Made by a program: the position numbers and the translations under genes. Positions 51,073 through 60,360 of a DNA stretch of 64,000 nucleotides are shown one piece after another. Below the pieces are notes generated by a model. It saw only the letters and a program-made list of their open reading frames with translations. It was not told the origin of the DNA and ran no database searches. Every line of letters begins with the position of its first letter. Within the stretch, counting starts at the first letter, position 1. The stretch comes from Amycolatopsis thailandensis (GTDB lineage: Bacteria > Actinomycetota > Actinomycetes > Mycobacteriales > Pseudonocardiaceae), in NCBI RefSeq assembly GCF_002234405.1, contig NZ_NMQT01000022.1, positions 27,153 to 91,152 of the forward strand. Direction: 5' to 3'.

Positions 51073-51489
51073 ATGAACCAGTCGATCTCTTTCACCGACC
51101 GCAACTTCAAGCTCTCCGTCGTTCAAGAGCTGATGTACAACCAGGACCTGCTTCCGCGGTTCACCCTGCGGGAGTACGCCGCCGAGCAGGGCTTCACCTA
51201 CGACGGCGGAAGCGTCGAGGCGGTGCCTGAGGCCTTGGCCTACTTCGAGGCGCTCGAAGTCCCTGTCGAGCTCGCGGAGAAGATCACCGAGATCGAGATG
51301 GACGGCGGCAACGAGATCTACCTGGAGATCGCGCCGAACTGGGACGGCGAGGACGGGCTCTTCGACGTCGACGAGTTCGCCGACGTGCGGCACTTCCCCA
51401 ACCTGAAGTCGATGACGCTGCTCTACACGGGCAACGACGAGGCGCTGGAAACGTTGCGCGCACGGGGTATCGAGGCGGACTGGCTCTGA
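51073..51489 (+). CDS. DUF6892 domain protein
   Basis: The 138-aa acidic soluble protein (MNQSISFTDRNFKLSVVQEL, LEIAPNWDGEDGLFDVDEFA, LKSMTLLYTGNDEALETLRA) matches the DUF6892 family, which is found with leucine-rich-repeat-like STM proteins. Function is unknown. It has a clean high-G+C codon pattern. Confidence 0.8.
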   Translation: MNQSISFTDRNFKLSVVQELMYNQDLLPRFTLREYAAEQGFTYDGGSVEAVPEALAYFEALEVPVELAEKITEIEMDGGNEIYLEIAPNWDGEDGLFDVDEFADVRHFPNLKSMTLLYTGNDEALETLRARGIEADWL

Positions 51490-51584
51490 TCGGATTCCGG
51501 TGCGTCAAGGGGCCGAACGGACCACAGTGTGCGCAGGGCGTCTCGGGTACGTTCGCGGGAACGTATCCGACGGGGGAGTGGATC

Positions 51585-52139
51585 ATGACCGTCCAGGGCC
51601 GGTCGCCGGTCCGGCACGGCAGTGCCAAGGACCGGGCTGAGCAGGTGTTCGGTCCGCGAACCGCCAAGCGGGTGGCGACCTTCGGCGACGGAATGTCCTA
51701 TGTGGAGGCCGGCTTCTGGGCGCAGTCTTTCGCTTGGCTGGTCGATTTCGTCGTGTTCGTACTCGGCGTGGGAGTGGGCGTCATCGTCCTGGCGCTCGTG
51801 GATCTGTCGGTGAACCTCGACAACGGGGTGATCGCCCTGGCCGTCCTGGCGATCCTGTTCGTGGTGCCGTTGCTGTACGGCCTGTGTTTCGGCAACGGTC
51901 GCGCGCTCGGCGCGGTGCTCACCGGCACCAGGCTCACGCGCGTCGCGGACGGCGGCCGGATCGGCAAGAAGGCACCTTGGGCGATGCTGATCAGGACGGT
52001 GCTGATGCCGCTGCTCCTCGTCGCCGTGCTCGCGGCCGCGTTCACCGGAGGCGGTACGGCGCCGGGTGGCTCGCTGGTCAGGGTCAGCGTCGACGTCCGC
52101 GCCACCAGGCGGCTCCGTGAGGCGGGCATCACCCGGTGA
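51585..52139 (+). CDS. RDD family membrane protein
   Basis: The 184-aa product has an RDD domain: ASFWAQSFAWLVDFVVFVLG-like opening (AGFWAQSFAWLVDFVVFVLG), then IALAVLAILFVVPLLYGLCF, GNGRALGAVLTGTRLTRVAD and a last TM pair ending PLLLVAVLAAAFTGGG. RDD proteins are small membrane proteins, some of which affect ion exchange. It probably stands alone. Confidence 0.85.
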   Translation: MTVQGRSPVRHGSAKDRAEQVFGPRTAKRVATFGDGMSYVEAGFWAQSFAWLVDFVVFVLGVGVGVIVLALVDLSVNLDNGVIALAVLAILFVVPLLYGLCFGNGRALGAVLTGTRLTRVADGGRIGKKAPWAMLIRTVLMPLLLVAVLAAAFTGGGTAPGGSLVRVSVDVRATRRLREAGITR

Positions 52140-52241
52140 GCGGCGAGCAGTTCGGTGGCAGCGCGGCGACGTGGTGATCGAAGCTGCGAACGAGACAAGA
52201 CGCGTGACCGCGAGCGCTACGGCGTCACGCCCGGATAGTCG

Positions 52242-53183
52242 CTACGCCGCGGTTCGGAGATCCGCGATCCTGTCGGCCAGATCGCGCGCGTCGGCGTTGG
52301 CCCGGCGTAGGTGCGCCTGCGCCCACAGCGGGCGCAGGCGGTCCGTGAGGCGGGCGGAGTTCAAACTCGCCGCACCGGCGAGCACCGAGTCGGCCACCTC
52401 CACCGAACGATCGGCGTCGCCGTCGACGAGGTGGCTCGTGGCCAGCATCGTCAGGCAGAACGCCTTGCTGCGCGCCATCTCGCGCGGATAAGACGCGACG
52501 ACGTCGGTCAGCTCGCAGATCGCCGCGCCTGCGTGGGAGGGATCCGCGGTGGCGGCGAGTTCGTTGTGCACCGTCCCGGCCATCGCCATGAGGTCGGTCT
52601 CGCCGAAGAACGCCGCATATGGCGGGACGTCGGCCGGGTCGGCTGCGTCGAACGCCGCCCGCGCTCGGCTCAGCCGGCGGATCGCTTGCCCGCTGTCACC
52701 GAGGTGCGCGTACGCCCAGGCCATGTTCGCGCGCAGCACACTCAGCATCAGCGGCGAACCGCCGGACTCGGCGGCTCGCTCGCCGCGCCGGAACGCGCCG
52801 AGCGCCGCGCGGGATCGGCCGTGGTGCAGGAACACCCGTCCCTTGCGGTAGCAGATGTTCGACACCAGTACGTCGTCTTCGGCCGCGCTCGCCAGGGACA
52901 GCGCGCCGTCGAACGCGGCGTGCGCGAGATCGGCGCGGCCCGCGTCGAAAGCGGTCCACCCCACCAGGTTCGTCAGATCCGCCAGCGCGGTGCACAACCG
53001 CCGCCGCACGGAATCGCCGCAGTCCCTGGCAAGCAGTCGCGATGCCGAAATCCGGTGGGCCGCCACGGCGTCCGCGCACCGGCCACCGCCGTAGCGGTAG
53101 TCCAGCGCCCGGAACCTGCTCGTGTCGGCTTCGACCTGCCGTACGTCGTCGAGCCCGAGACGGGAATCGGTATCCGCGCGCAT
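52242..53183 (-). CDS. TPR-like regulator-type protein lacking an HTH
   Basis: From ATG 53181-53183 (GAGGTG ahead) the 313-aa product is all-helical. It has FRALDYRYGGGRCADAVAAH, followed by repeats such as LVGWTAFDAGRADLAHAAFD and RANMAWAYAHLGDSGQAIRR. The first part resembles the section that follows the HTH in actinobacterial XRE regulators, and the rest is a tetratricopeptide-like array. No HTH is present in the frame. In-frame codons further upstream extend it, but no HTH is seen there. It may be an HTH-less relative of such regulators. Confidence 0.7.
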   Translation of the reverse strand: MRADTDSRLGLDDVRQVEADTSRFRALDYRYGGGRCADAVAAHRISASRLLARDCGDSVRRRLCTALADLTNLVGWTAFDAGRADLAHAAFDGALSLASAAEDDVLVSNICYRKGRVFLHHGRSRAALGAFRRGERAAESGGSPLMLSVLRANMAWAYAHLGDSGQAIRRLSRARAAFDAADPADVPPYAAFFGETDLMAMAGTVHNELAATADPSHAGAAICELTDVVASYPREMARSKAFCLTMLATSHLVDGDADRSVEVADSVLAGAASLNSARLTDRLRPLWAQAHLRRANADARDLADRIADLRTAA

Positions 53184-53308
53184 GACGCTCACCTCGATAT
53201 TCGGGCGGCCCACTCGGGTTTGCTCCACGATGACGTATCCCTCGGACCTGCTTCGAGGGTCGAAAGTCCCATCCGGCCGGTCAAAACACACCAATCTCGC
53301 GGCATCGG

Positions 53309-53941
53309 TCAGGCTCCGGGCGGTCTGCGGTCCTGGACCCGGCGAGCGACGGCGAGTGCGATCGGTGCCGCGAGCCAGCACAGGTAGGCGCCGGTGCCGC
53401 CGGTCAGGAACGCCACGGGAATGGAGATCCCGAACACCGCGGTCAGGCAGACGCTGCGCGTCAGGCTCTGGGCGAACACCCTGGGCGGGTCTTCGGTCCG
53501 GTAGAGGTGTTCGCGCCGGACCTCCCGGATGATCAGCGCGAACGACGCCGACGCCAGGACCTGCACCAGCGCGTAGAAGCCGAACCGGGGTGCGAACGCG
53601 CCGTCGGCGGTGAGCACCCGTGTCGCGAACGGCATCAGGACCTGCATGAACAGCCAGACCAGGTTGAGGCTGATCAGACGGCCGCCCAGTGAGCGAACGT
53701 AGGGGAAGATCTCGTGGTGGGCGCGCCAGTGGGCGGCGATCACCACGAAGCTGAGCGCGAAGGCGAGGTACTCCTTGCCGTGATCCGACACCGAGCTCAG
53801 CATGGCCTCGGTGGTGTCGCCGTGCGGGATCGGGAGTTCCAGTGCCAGCAAGGTGAGCGCGATCGCGATCACCGCGTCGGCGAAGATGGTGAGCCGCTCG
53901 GCGGCGGACTTCGCGATCGGGTCGTCGGTCTGGGGTTTCAT
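53309..53941 (-). CDS. TMEM175-family potassium-channel-like protein
   Basis: The 210-aa protein has six likely membrane segments and the signature ERLTIFADAVIAIALTLLAL (FxDAVxAI-type) of the TMEM175 family. LAFALSFVVIAAHWRAHHEI and a final GTGAYLCWLAAPIALAVARR follow. Prokaryotic TMEM175 proteins form tetrameric K+ channels without a classical selectivity filter. The physiological role here is unknown. Confidence 0.85.
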   Translation of the reverse strand: MKPQTDDPIAKSAAERLTIFADAVIAIALTLLALELPIPHGDTTEAMLSSVSDHGKEYLAFALSFVVIAAHWRAHHEIFPYVRSLGGRLISLNLVWLFMQVLMPFATRVLTADGAFAPRFGFYALVQVLASASFALIIREVRREHLYRTEDPPRVFAQSLTRSVCLTAVFGISIPVAFLTGGTGAYLCWLAAPIALAVARRVQDRRPPGA

Positions 53942-53964
53942 GGTGAGAGCCGGCTTCCGTGGTC

Positions 53965-54489
53965 TCAGGCGGCGATTTCCGCGGCCGGTCGTGGGGCGGA
54001 CTCGAATCGCCGGGACCGCACGGCCAGGATGATCATGACCGCCGGGAGCAGGATGTCGGTGACGAGGACCCCGCCGGTGTTGCCGGGGGCGTGGTCACCG
54101 TTGGCGAACCACTGGTAGACGTGGCCGATCACGGCTCCCCAGAGGAACATCCCGCCGGCGATGCCGATCGTGATGCGTTCCCGCGCGGACGCCGAGGCGG
54201 CCCGGAAGCCCAGGATGGCCATGCCGAGATTGGCGAAGGCGATCTCGAACATGAAGGGCGTCCGGTCGAAGCCGATCGCCGTGGCCATGACGTCCGGGAA
54301 GGCGAGGAAGGCGACCGTCATCCAGAGGCTGCCGCAGCCGAAGGCGCCGATGGCCCACCAGCGCTGCCAGATCTCGAGCCGTTCGCGTGGGGACGCGGCG
54401 TGGCGGGCCCGGATGGCGGCGCCGATGGCGGGCACCACGACCCAGACCAGGGGGAAGGCGGATTGGGCGAGGTATGAGAGGTTGTCCAT
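53965..54489 (-). CDS. DUF6790-like membrane protein
   Basis: The 174-aa protein has five hydrophobic segments (AFPLVWVVVPAIGAAIRARH, WWAIGAFGCGSLWMTVAFLA, ITIGIAGGMFLWGAVIGHVY). It fits small actinobacterial membrane proteins of the DUF6790 type. It is divergent to a MarR gene with a shared dyad between them, so it is likely the MarR target. The substrate is unknown. Confidence 0.7.
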   Translation of the reverse strand: MDNLSYLAQSAFPLVWVVVPAIGAAIRARHAASPRERLEIWQRWWAIGAFGCGSLWMTVAFLAFPDVMATAIGFDRTPFMFEIAFANLGMAILGFRAASASARERITIGIAGGMFLWGAVIGHVYQWFANGDHAPGNTGGVLVTDILLPAVMIILAVRSRRFESAPRPAAEIAA

Positions 54490-54506
54490 GCCTCCAGTCT
54501 TAACTA

Positions 54507-54518
54507 GTTAATATTAAC
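54507..54518. promoter_or_regulatory. MarR operator, perfect GTTAATATTAAC palindrome
   Basis: The 12-bp perfect palindrome lies 17 bases before the MarR start and 18 bases after the divergent membrane gene's start codon. An adjacent AACTAGTT (54502-54509) extends the A/T-rich dyad. This is the expected position for autoregulation and control of the divergent gene. Confidence 0.65.
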
Positions 54519-54534
54519 CTGTCAACACTCTGGT

Positions 54535-54966
54535 ATGGTGAGGCTCGTGGACGACGGACTCGCAGACTTGCTGCACCGCGTGGTCATGCTGATGGGCGAG
54601 GCGACCCGGAGGCGTACCGATGACCTCGACGGGCTGACCTACAGCCAGATACGCCTTCTTGGCACGCTGGAGGAGGTCGAACCGGCGACGCAGCATCGGC
54701 TCGCGCAGGCGCTGTCGGTGTCCGATCCGGCGATCAGCCGGGCCTTGCGGCCACTCGAAGCGGACGGCCTGGTGCGGATCGACGTCGACCCCGACCACGC
54801 GCGGCGACGGCTGGTCCGCCTCACCGAAACCGGCCGGAAAGCCTTCCACGCCGCCGGGAAGCCGCTCTACGACGAGTTCCGCGCGGCGCTGGTCGCGGCA
54901 GGCTTCCCTTACGAGCGCTACCTCGAAGACACCCTCCGGCTGGCGGAGATCCTCACCCCCGACTGA
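54535..54966 (+). CDS. MarR-family transcriptional regulator
   Basis: The 143-aa protein has a MarR winged helix: TYSQIRLLGTLEEVEPATQH, RLAQALSVSDPAISRALRPL and the wing DHARRRLVRLTETGRKAF. The start is an ATG without a ribosome site and may be leaderless; a GTG follows directly. It lies divergent to the DUF6790-like gene with a palindrome between them and probably represses it. Confidence 0.88.
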   Translation: MVRLVDDGLADLLHRVVMLMGEATRRRTDDLDGLTYSQIRLLGTLEEVEPATQHRLAQALSVSDPAISRALRPLEADGLVRIDVDPDHARRRLVRLTETGRKAFHAAGKPLYDEFRAALVAAGFPYERYLEDTLRLAEILTPD

Positions 54967-54983
54967 GTCACGTACGCGGCGAA

Positions 54984-56618
54984 TCAGTCCACTTCGGACA
55001 CGACGCGGCCGCCGAGCACGGTGAGCACCGAACGGGCATCGAGCAAGTCCCGCCCAGCCGCGGTCAGCGGATCGCGGTCGAAGACGGCCAGATCGGCCAG
55101 CCGGCCGGGCGCCAGCGTCCCCTTGCGGCCTTCGGCGTGTTCCAGCCACGCCGGGCCGGTCGTCCACAGCCGCAGCGCTTCCTCCCGGTCGAGCCGTTGC
55201 TCCGGCGAGAGCAGGGAGAACGGGTTGGGTCCCGGCTCGCCCGTGAAGGTGGCGACCCCGCGGCGCCAGTCGGGTTCGGTCACCGGGGCGTCCGAGCTGT
55301 CCGCGACCACCACGCCGTGGTCGAGCAGCGTCCGGGCGGGGAAGGCCTCACGCCAGCGGTCCTCACCCACGATCCTGACCATCGACGGGCCGCTGAACGT
55401 CCGCATGAGCGAGCTGGTGATCACGCCGGTCCCGGTCCGGGCCAGGCGTTCGTGCACTTCCGGCGACAGGAACGTGCCGTGGATGAGCACGTGCCGCGCG
55501 TCCGGCCACGGGTCGGCGGCCTCGGCTGCCTCGATGGCGTCGACGACGGCATCGGCCGCCCGATCCCCGGTCACGTGGACCTGCACGCGGACCCGGCGCC
55601 GCTGGGCCACGGCGATCAGTTCGTGCAGCTCCCGCACCTGCTCCGGATCACCGGTCCCGGCCGTGACGAGACCTCCGTGCCCGCCGCCGGGATACGGCCG
55701 GTGCATCCAGGCCGTGCAATGCGTCGGGACGCCGTCGGCGAACAGTTTGATCCCGCCGACGCGCAGCAGATCGTCCCCGGCACCCAGGTCCGTACTGTCG
55801 AGCGCCCGGGCGAGGTCGGCCGCGGAAGTCGTGGGAGACGGCCAATTCCAGTGCAGCAGCGCGGTCACCCGCAGCGTCATCCGGCCCGCCGCGCGCAGAT
55901 CCCGGTAGTCCTGCCACAGCCCGGGCGGGACGATCGGGTCGGTGACGCTGGTGACGCCGAGCCGGTTCAGCCGGGCCATCGTGCGCGCGGTCGCGTCCAG
56001 CCGTTCGTCCCGGCTCGGCTGGGGTAGCAGCCCGGCCACGAGTTCCTGCGCGCTCTCCACGAGGATCCCGGTCGGTTCCCCGGCGGTGTCCCGGAGGATC
56101 TCGCCCGCCGCCGGATCCGGTGTCCCCGCGGTGATCCCGGCCCGCTCCAGCGCGGCGCTGTTGACCCAGATCGAATGGGACGACGCGTGATGCAGCACCG
56201 TGGGCCGGTTCCCGGTCACCTCATCGAGCCAGGCCCGCGACGGCTCGGCGCGGCCGTCCGCGAACTCGGCGATGGTGGTCTCACGCCAGCCGCGGCCGAC
56301 GATCCATTCACCCGGCGGCGCGGACCCGAGCGCCCGGCGAACCTCGGCGAGGGAGGCCGCGGCGGCGAGGTTCACGCAGAACTCCGGCCCGGACGAGGCG
56401 TACCAGGCCAGATGCAGATGCGCGTCGTTGATCCCCGGCAGGACGGCGCGTCCCCGCAGGTCGACCGACGGCGTGCCGGGAGCGGCCGCGGCGGAGACCG
56501 TTTCGTCGTCCCCGACGGCGACGACGCGCCCGCCGGAAAGCAGGATCGCCGTGGCGTTCCCGAATTCGGCGTCGAAGGTGCGCACGAGACCGCCGCGCAG
56601 GAGCAGATCGGAAGTCAT
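54984..56618 (-). CDS. Amidohydrolase, YtcJ/imidazolonepropionase-like
   Basis: The 544-aa protein has a composite metal-hydrolase domain: INDAHLHLAWYASSGPEFCV (HxH motif), a middle ARHVLIHGTFLSPE and VVADSSDAPVTEPDWRRGVA (aspartate ligand), with N- and C-terminal beta-sandwich parts (LLLRGGLVRTFDAEFGN and LAPGRLADLAVFDRDPLTAA). It belongs to the amidohydrolase group YtcJ, which hydrolyses amide or N-formyl bonds. It ends the amine operon, overlapping the ABC ATPase gene by four bases, and probably releases the substrate from an N-acyl form. Confidence 0.88.
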   Translation of the reverse strand: MTSDLLLRGGLVRTFDAEFGNATAILLSGGRVVAVGDDETVSAAAAPGTPSVDLRGRAVLPGINDAHLHLAWYASSGPEFCVNLAAAASLAEVRRALGSAPPGEWIVGRGWRETTIAEFADGRAEPSRAWLDEVTGNRPTVLHHASSHSIWVNSAALERAGITAGTPDPAAGEILRDTAGEPTGILVESAQELVAGLLPQPSRDERLDATARTMARLNRLGVTSVTDPIVPPGLWQDYRDLRAAGRMTLRVTALLHWNWPSPTTSAADLARALDSTDLGAGDDLLRVGGIKLFADGVPTHCTAWMHRPYPGGGHGGLVTAGTGDPEQVRELHELIAVAQRRRVRVQVHVTGDRAADAVVDAIEAAEAADPWPDARHVLIHGTFLSPEVHERLARTGTGVITSSLMRTFSGPSMVRIVGEDRWREAFPARTLLDHGVVVADSSDAPVTEPDWRRGVATFTGEPGPNPFSLLSPEQRLDREEALRLWTTGPAWLEHAEGRKGTLAPGRLADLAVFDRDPLTAAGRDLLDARSVLTVLGGRVVSEVD

Positions 56619-57640
56619 ACCGCCGCCCTCTCCCCGGCCGGGACGGCCGCCTGATGGTCCGGATGCCAGGCCACGACGACGTCTTCACCGGGACGGTGTC
56701 CGTGTGCCGTGCCCGCGGACAGCACCGCGCAGCCGCGCGCGCCGTCGGCGTACCGCAGCCAGATCCGGCTGTGGTCGCCCACGTAGACGATGTCGGTGAC
56801 CTGGGCGCTGACCCGCTGGTGCCCGGGCGGGACCGGTTCGGCGCGGGTGTACAACCTCAGCCGCTCCGGCCGGACGATCGTGACCTCGCCGGGCGTGAGG
56901 GACAGGGCGTTGGACTCGCCGACGAACTGCGCGACGAACAACGTTTCCGGGCGCTCGTAAAGATCCTCCGGCGTGCCGACCTGTTCGATCCGGCCCTCGT
57001 TGAACACCGCGATCCGGTCGGACAGGGTGAGCGCCTCCTGCTGGTCGTGGGTGACGAACAGGAACGTCATCCCCAGCTCGCGGTGCATCCGGGCGATCTC
57101 GCGCTGCAACTGGTCGCGCAGCTTCTTGTCCAGCGCGCCCAGCGGCTCGTCCATCAGCAGCGCCCGTGGCTGGTAGACCACGGCGCGGGCCAGCGCGACC
57201 CGCTGCTGCTGACCGCCGGAAAGCTGACGGGGCAAGCGATCCCGGACCGCGGACAAACCGACCAGTTCCAGTACCTCGGTGACGCGGCGGTCGATCTCCG
57301 CCTTCGGCCGCTTGCGCTGGGCGAGCCCGAACGCGACGTTGCGGGCGACCGACATGTGCGGGAACAGGGCGTACTGCTGGAACACCACCCCGAGATCCCG
57401 CCGGTGCGGTTTGAGCCGCGAGATCTCCTGCCCGTCCAGGGTGATCGAACCCGCGGTGAGCGGGGTGAAGCCGGCGATCATCGACAGCATCGTCGTCTTG
57501 CCGGAGCCCGACGGTCCCAGGAAGGTCATGAACTCGCCGTCGGCGATGTGCAGCGAGACGTCGTCCACGGCGGGACGCCCGATGCCCGCGTACGCCTTGG
57601 TCACGTGCGCGGTGGTGATACCGCGGTGGTCGTCAGTCAT
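56615..57640 (-). CDS. potA: ABC transporter ATP-binding protein, polyamine type (PotA-like)
   Basis: The 341-aa protein has Walker A GPSGSGKTTMLSM, the signature LSGGQQQRVALARAVVYQPR, Walker B ALLMDEPLGALD and the switch histidine in LFVTHDQQEA. The C-terminal TOBE-type domain is typical of PotA/FbpC-like importers. It energises the permease pair just upstream. It starts at an ATG with GGAG ahead and overlaps the permease gene by 8 bases. Confidence 0.92.
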   Translation of the reverse strand: MTDDHRGITTAHVTKAYAGIGRPAVDDVSLHIADGEFMTFLGPSGSGKTTMLSMIAGFTPLTAGSITLDGQEISRLKPHRRDLGVVFQQYALFPHMSVARNVAFGLAQRKRPKAEIDRRVTEVLELVGLSAVRDRLPRQLSGGQQQRVALARAVVYQPRALLMDEPLGALDKKLRDQLQREIARMHRELGMTFLFVTHDQQEALTLSDRIAVFNEGRIEQVGTPEDLYERPETLFVAQFVGESNALSLTPGEVTIVRPERLRLYTRAEPVPPGHQRVSAQVTDIVYVGDHSRIWLRYADGARGCAVLSAGTAHGHRPGEDVVVAWHPDHQAAVPAGERAAV

Positions 57641-58454
57641 GGTGGCTCCGTCGGCGCAGGAACAGGGGCACGAACAGCAGGATCGTGGTGAACACGACGA
57701 TCAGGCTCGACGCCGCGGCGATGGTGGGGTCGATCTCCAGGACGATCGACTCGTACATCTTCACCGGCAAGGTCTTGATGGCGGGGGTTTGCAGGAAGAG
57801 GGCGACCACGACCTCGTCGAAGGAGGTCGCGAAGGCGAACACGAAGCCCGACATCACGCCGGGAGCGATACTCGGCAGCACGACCTTGCGCAGTGTCGTG
57901 AGTTTCGACGCGCCGAGACTCGCGGCGGCCTTCTCCACGACCGGGTCGTACCCGGCGAGGCTTGTCTGCACGGAGGTCAGCACGAACGGCACGCCCAGCA
58001 CGGCGTGCGCCAGCACGAAACCGAGCATGGTCCCGTTGAGCTGCCACCGCAGGAAGGCCCCGTAGACGGCGACCGCGACGACGATCCCCGGCAGGATCAT
58101 CGGCGCCATCAGCAGCTGCCGCACGACGCCCCGGCCGCGGAACCGCGCGCGGTCGAGACCGAACGCGGCCGCCACCCCGACGACCGTCGCGAGCACCGCC
58201 GCCAGCAGGCCGACCTGGACCGAGTTGGCCAGCGCGGCGAGCCACTGCTTGCTGCCGAAGAACTCGCCGTACCAGCGCCACGACCAGTCGTCCGGCGGGA
58301 ACTGGAACGTCGAACCGGCGCCGAAACTCATCGGGATCACCACGAGGGTGGGCGCGACGAGCACGAACCCGACGATGACGACCCACACGCGCAATCCCCA
58401 GCCGAGCGTCCGCTGCCGGAGCGCGGCCCTCGTGATGGACGGATCACTGGCCAC
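57633..58454 (-). CDS. potC: ABC transporter permease 2 (PotC-like)
   Basis: The start is the GTG at 58452-58454 with GGGAGG about 9 bases ahead; a GTG 21 bases earlier is an alternative. The 273-aa protein has six membrane segments and the EAA loop (EKAAASLGASKLTTLRKVVL). It resembles PotC and, with the other permease, forms the channel. It overlaps both neighbours. Confidence 0.9.
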   Translation of the reverse strand: MASDPSITRAALRQRTLGWGLRVWVVIVGFVLVAPTLVVIPMSFGAGSTFQFPPDDWSWRWYGEFFGSKQWLAALANSVQVGLLAAVLATVVGVAAAFGLDRARFRGRGVVRQLLMAPMILPGIVVAVAVYGAFLRWQLNGTMLGFVLAHAVLGVPFVLTSVQTSLAGYDPVVEKAAASLGASKLTTLRKVVLPSIAPGVMSGFVFAFATSFDEVVVALFLQTPAIKTLPVKMYESIVLEIDPTIAAASSLIVVFTTILLFVPLFLRRRSHHD

Positions 58455-59304
58455 GGTCGGCACCTCCCGCCACACTGGTGCCCAGCGGCGCGGCGACCCG
58501 GCTGAGCACGGCCAGCACCACGAGCGTGACGACCAGCAGGATCGCCCCGAGCGCCCCGGCCCCGGCGAAGTCCAGCAAGTCGTTGACCTGGGTGCCGATC
58601 ACCTGGGCGGCCAGCGCCTGCTGCGGCGTGCCGAGCAGCGCCGGGGTGATGTAGAAGCCCAGCGACATGATGAACACCACCGACACCCCGGCCAGGACGC
58701 CTGGCATCGACAAGGGCAGATACACCCGCAGGAAGGCGACAGGACGGGACGCGCCGAGGCTGCCGGCGGCGTGGAGCAGGCTCCGGTCGATCCCGGACAT
58801 CGAACTGTGCAGCGGCAGCACCATGAACGGCAGCATCACCTGCACCATCGCGACGGTCACCCCGGCCACCGAGCCCAGGAGCACCACCCCGTCGACGCCG
58901 AGCGCGGCGAGCGCCTTCTCGATCACCCCACCCCGCTGTTCGAGGACGTACCAGGCGAAGTTGCGGGCCATCACGCTCGTCCAGAACGGCATCAGGACCA
59001 GCAGCGTCAGCACCGTGCGGCCCCGGCGCCCGACCAGCGTCATCGCGTAGGCGTACGGGTAGGCGACGATCAGCGTGGTGACGGTGATGATCGACGCGGT
59101 CCGCAAGGTCCGCAGCACCACCCGGATCTGCACCTCGTCCCCGAGCACGGCCAGGTAGTTGCCGACGCCGAAATCGGGCTCGGTGAAGCTGCGCCAGAGG
59201 ATCGCGGCGAGCGGGTAGAAGAAGAACACGAGCACCACGGCCGCGGCGGGCAGCAGCAGCCAGGTCGCGGAACCGGTCCGCCGTGCGGTTCTGACGGTGG
59301 TCAT
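58444..59304 (-). CDS. potB: ABC transporter permease 1 (PotB-like)
   Basis: The 286-aa protein has six membrane segments and the EAA loop LLHAAGSLGASRPVAFLRVY. The start ATG at 59302-59304 overlaps the binding-protein gene by ATGA. It is paired with the PotC-like gene downstream. Confidence 0.9.
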   Translation of the reverse strand: MTTVRTARRTGSATWLLLPAAAVVLVFFFYPLAAILWRSFTEPDFGVGNYLAVLGDEVQIRVVLRTLRTASIITVTTLIVAYPYAYAMTLVGRRGRTVLTLLVLMPFWTSVMARNFAWYVLEQRGGVIEKALAALGVDGVVLLGSVAGVTVAMVQVMLPFMVLPLHSSMSGIDRSLLHAAGSLGASRPVAFLRVYLPLSMPGVLAGVSVVFIMSLGFYITPALLGTPQQALAAQVIGTQVNDLLDFAGAGALGAILLVVTLVVLAVLSRVAAPLGTSVAGGADRGQ

Positions 59305-60347
59305 CCGGTCCTCCAGTCCGACCAGGCCTTGACGAGCGCCGTCCGGTTCGCCGCCCACCAGCGCACGTCGCTGAGGACGCGCAGGTTTTCCTTTTCGTCG
59401 CCCCAGATGTCGAGCTCTCGCCCGATCGGGGTGTTCGGTGCCGGTGCGGCGGTGTTCGCCGGTCCGACGCCCGCGGCGGCCGCGAAGGCAGCCGCCTGCG
59501 CCGGTTCCGAGGCGAACCGGATCAACCGTTTGGCTTCCTCCGCCCGCGGTGTCCCCTTCGGCACGACGAGCACGTCCCAGGTCACCGGGACGGGAATGCC
59601 GGGCACCACCTTCCAGTTCGTCGCGCCCGCTTTCAGCAGCGAGAACGCGCGGGCGCTGACGATGAGCGCCATGTCCGCCTGCCCGCCCGCCATGCGCTGC
59701 TGCTGGTCGCCGTAGGTGCTGGTGATGGTGAGTTCCGGCCGGATGCGGTCGTACATCGACAGCGCGCGGCGGACGTCGAGCGGATAGAGCTTGTCCCGCG
59801 GGACACCGTCGGCGAGCAGGGCGGCCTCGATCGTCCCGACACTCGGGTCGCCGCCGTAGATGATCCGCCGTCCGGGAAACGCCCGGAGATCGAAGAAGTC
59901 GGCCATTGTGGACGGTGGATCGGCCCCGTAGGCCTTGGTGTCGTACATCAGCATCATGCCGAAGAAGGCGTCCGGCACACCGCAGTCGGTCAGCGATCCT
60001 TTCGGGAAGCCGGCTGCCAGCGGCCCCATGTCGACGGGCTCCAGGAGACTGCCGCAGACCGCGGCGGCCGCGGAGGCGTCGGTGTCCACGACGTCCCAGG
60101 TGACTTTGCCCGCCTCGACCATCGCCTTCAGCTTGGCGTTGCTCGACGGGCCGTCGATCGTGACCGTGGTCCCGGTCCGCTTCTCGTACGGGTCGAGCCA
60201 TGCCGAACGCTGACCCGCCTGGTACGCGCCCTGGCCGTAGGAGACGAACACGAGCGAATTCGGGCCGCCTTCGGAAACGGCGCATCCGGTGACGAACAGG
60301 GGGACGGCCAGCGCGGCGGACAACAGCGTCGGTATCCGGCGTCTCAT
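59301..60347 (-). CDS. potD: ABC transporter substrate-binding lipoprotein (PotD-like)
   Basis: The 348-aa protein has a lipoprotein signal with a clear lipobox (AVPLFVTGCAVS). It matches family 1 polyamine-type binding proteins (WDVVDTDASAAAAVCGSLLE, MMLMYDTKAYGADPPSTMAD, GQADMALIVSARAFSLLKAG). The order of regions fits PotD, which binds spermidine or putrescine. The exact ligand is not evident; the aminotransferase partner suggests an amine with a free amino group. Confidence 0.9.
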   Translation of the reverse strand: MRRRIPTLLSAALAVPLFVTGCAVSEGGPNSLVFVSYGQGAYQAGQRSAWLDPYEKRTGTTVTIDGPSSNAKLKAMVEAGKVTWDVVDTDASAAAAVCGSLLEPVDMGPLAAGFPKGSLTDCGVPDAFFGMMLMYDTKAYGADPPSTMADFFDLRAFPGRRIIYGGDPSVGTIEAALLADGVPRDKLYPLDVRRALSMYDRIRPELTITSTYGDQQQRMAGGQADMALIVSARAFSLLKAGATNWKVVPGIPVPVTWDVLVVPKGTPRAEEAKRLIRFASEPAQAAAFAAAAGVGPANTAAPAPNTPIGRELDIWGDEKENLRVLSDVRWWAANRTALVKAWSDWRTG

Positions 60348-60360
60348 GGGGTTTCTCCGC

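Noticed and set aside
58444..60285. Reverse 613-codon frame covering PotB and part of PotD
   Set aside because: Only the part from 59304 (PotB) is coding; the upstream part is the shadow of the binding-protein gene.
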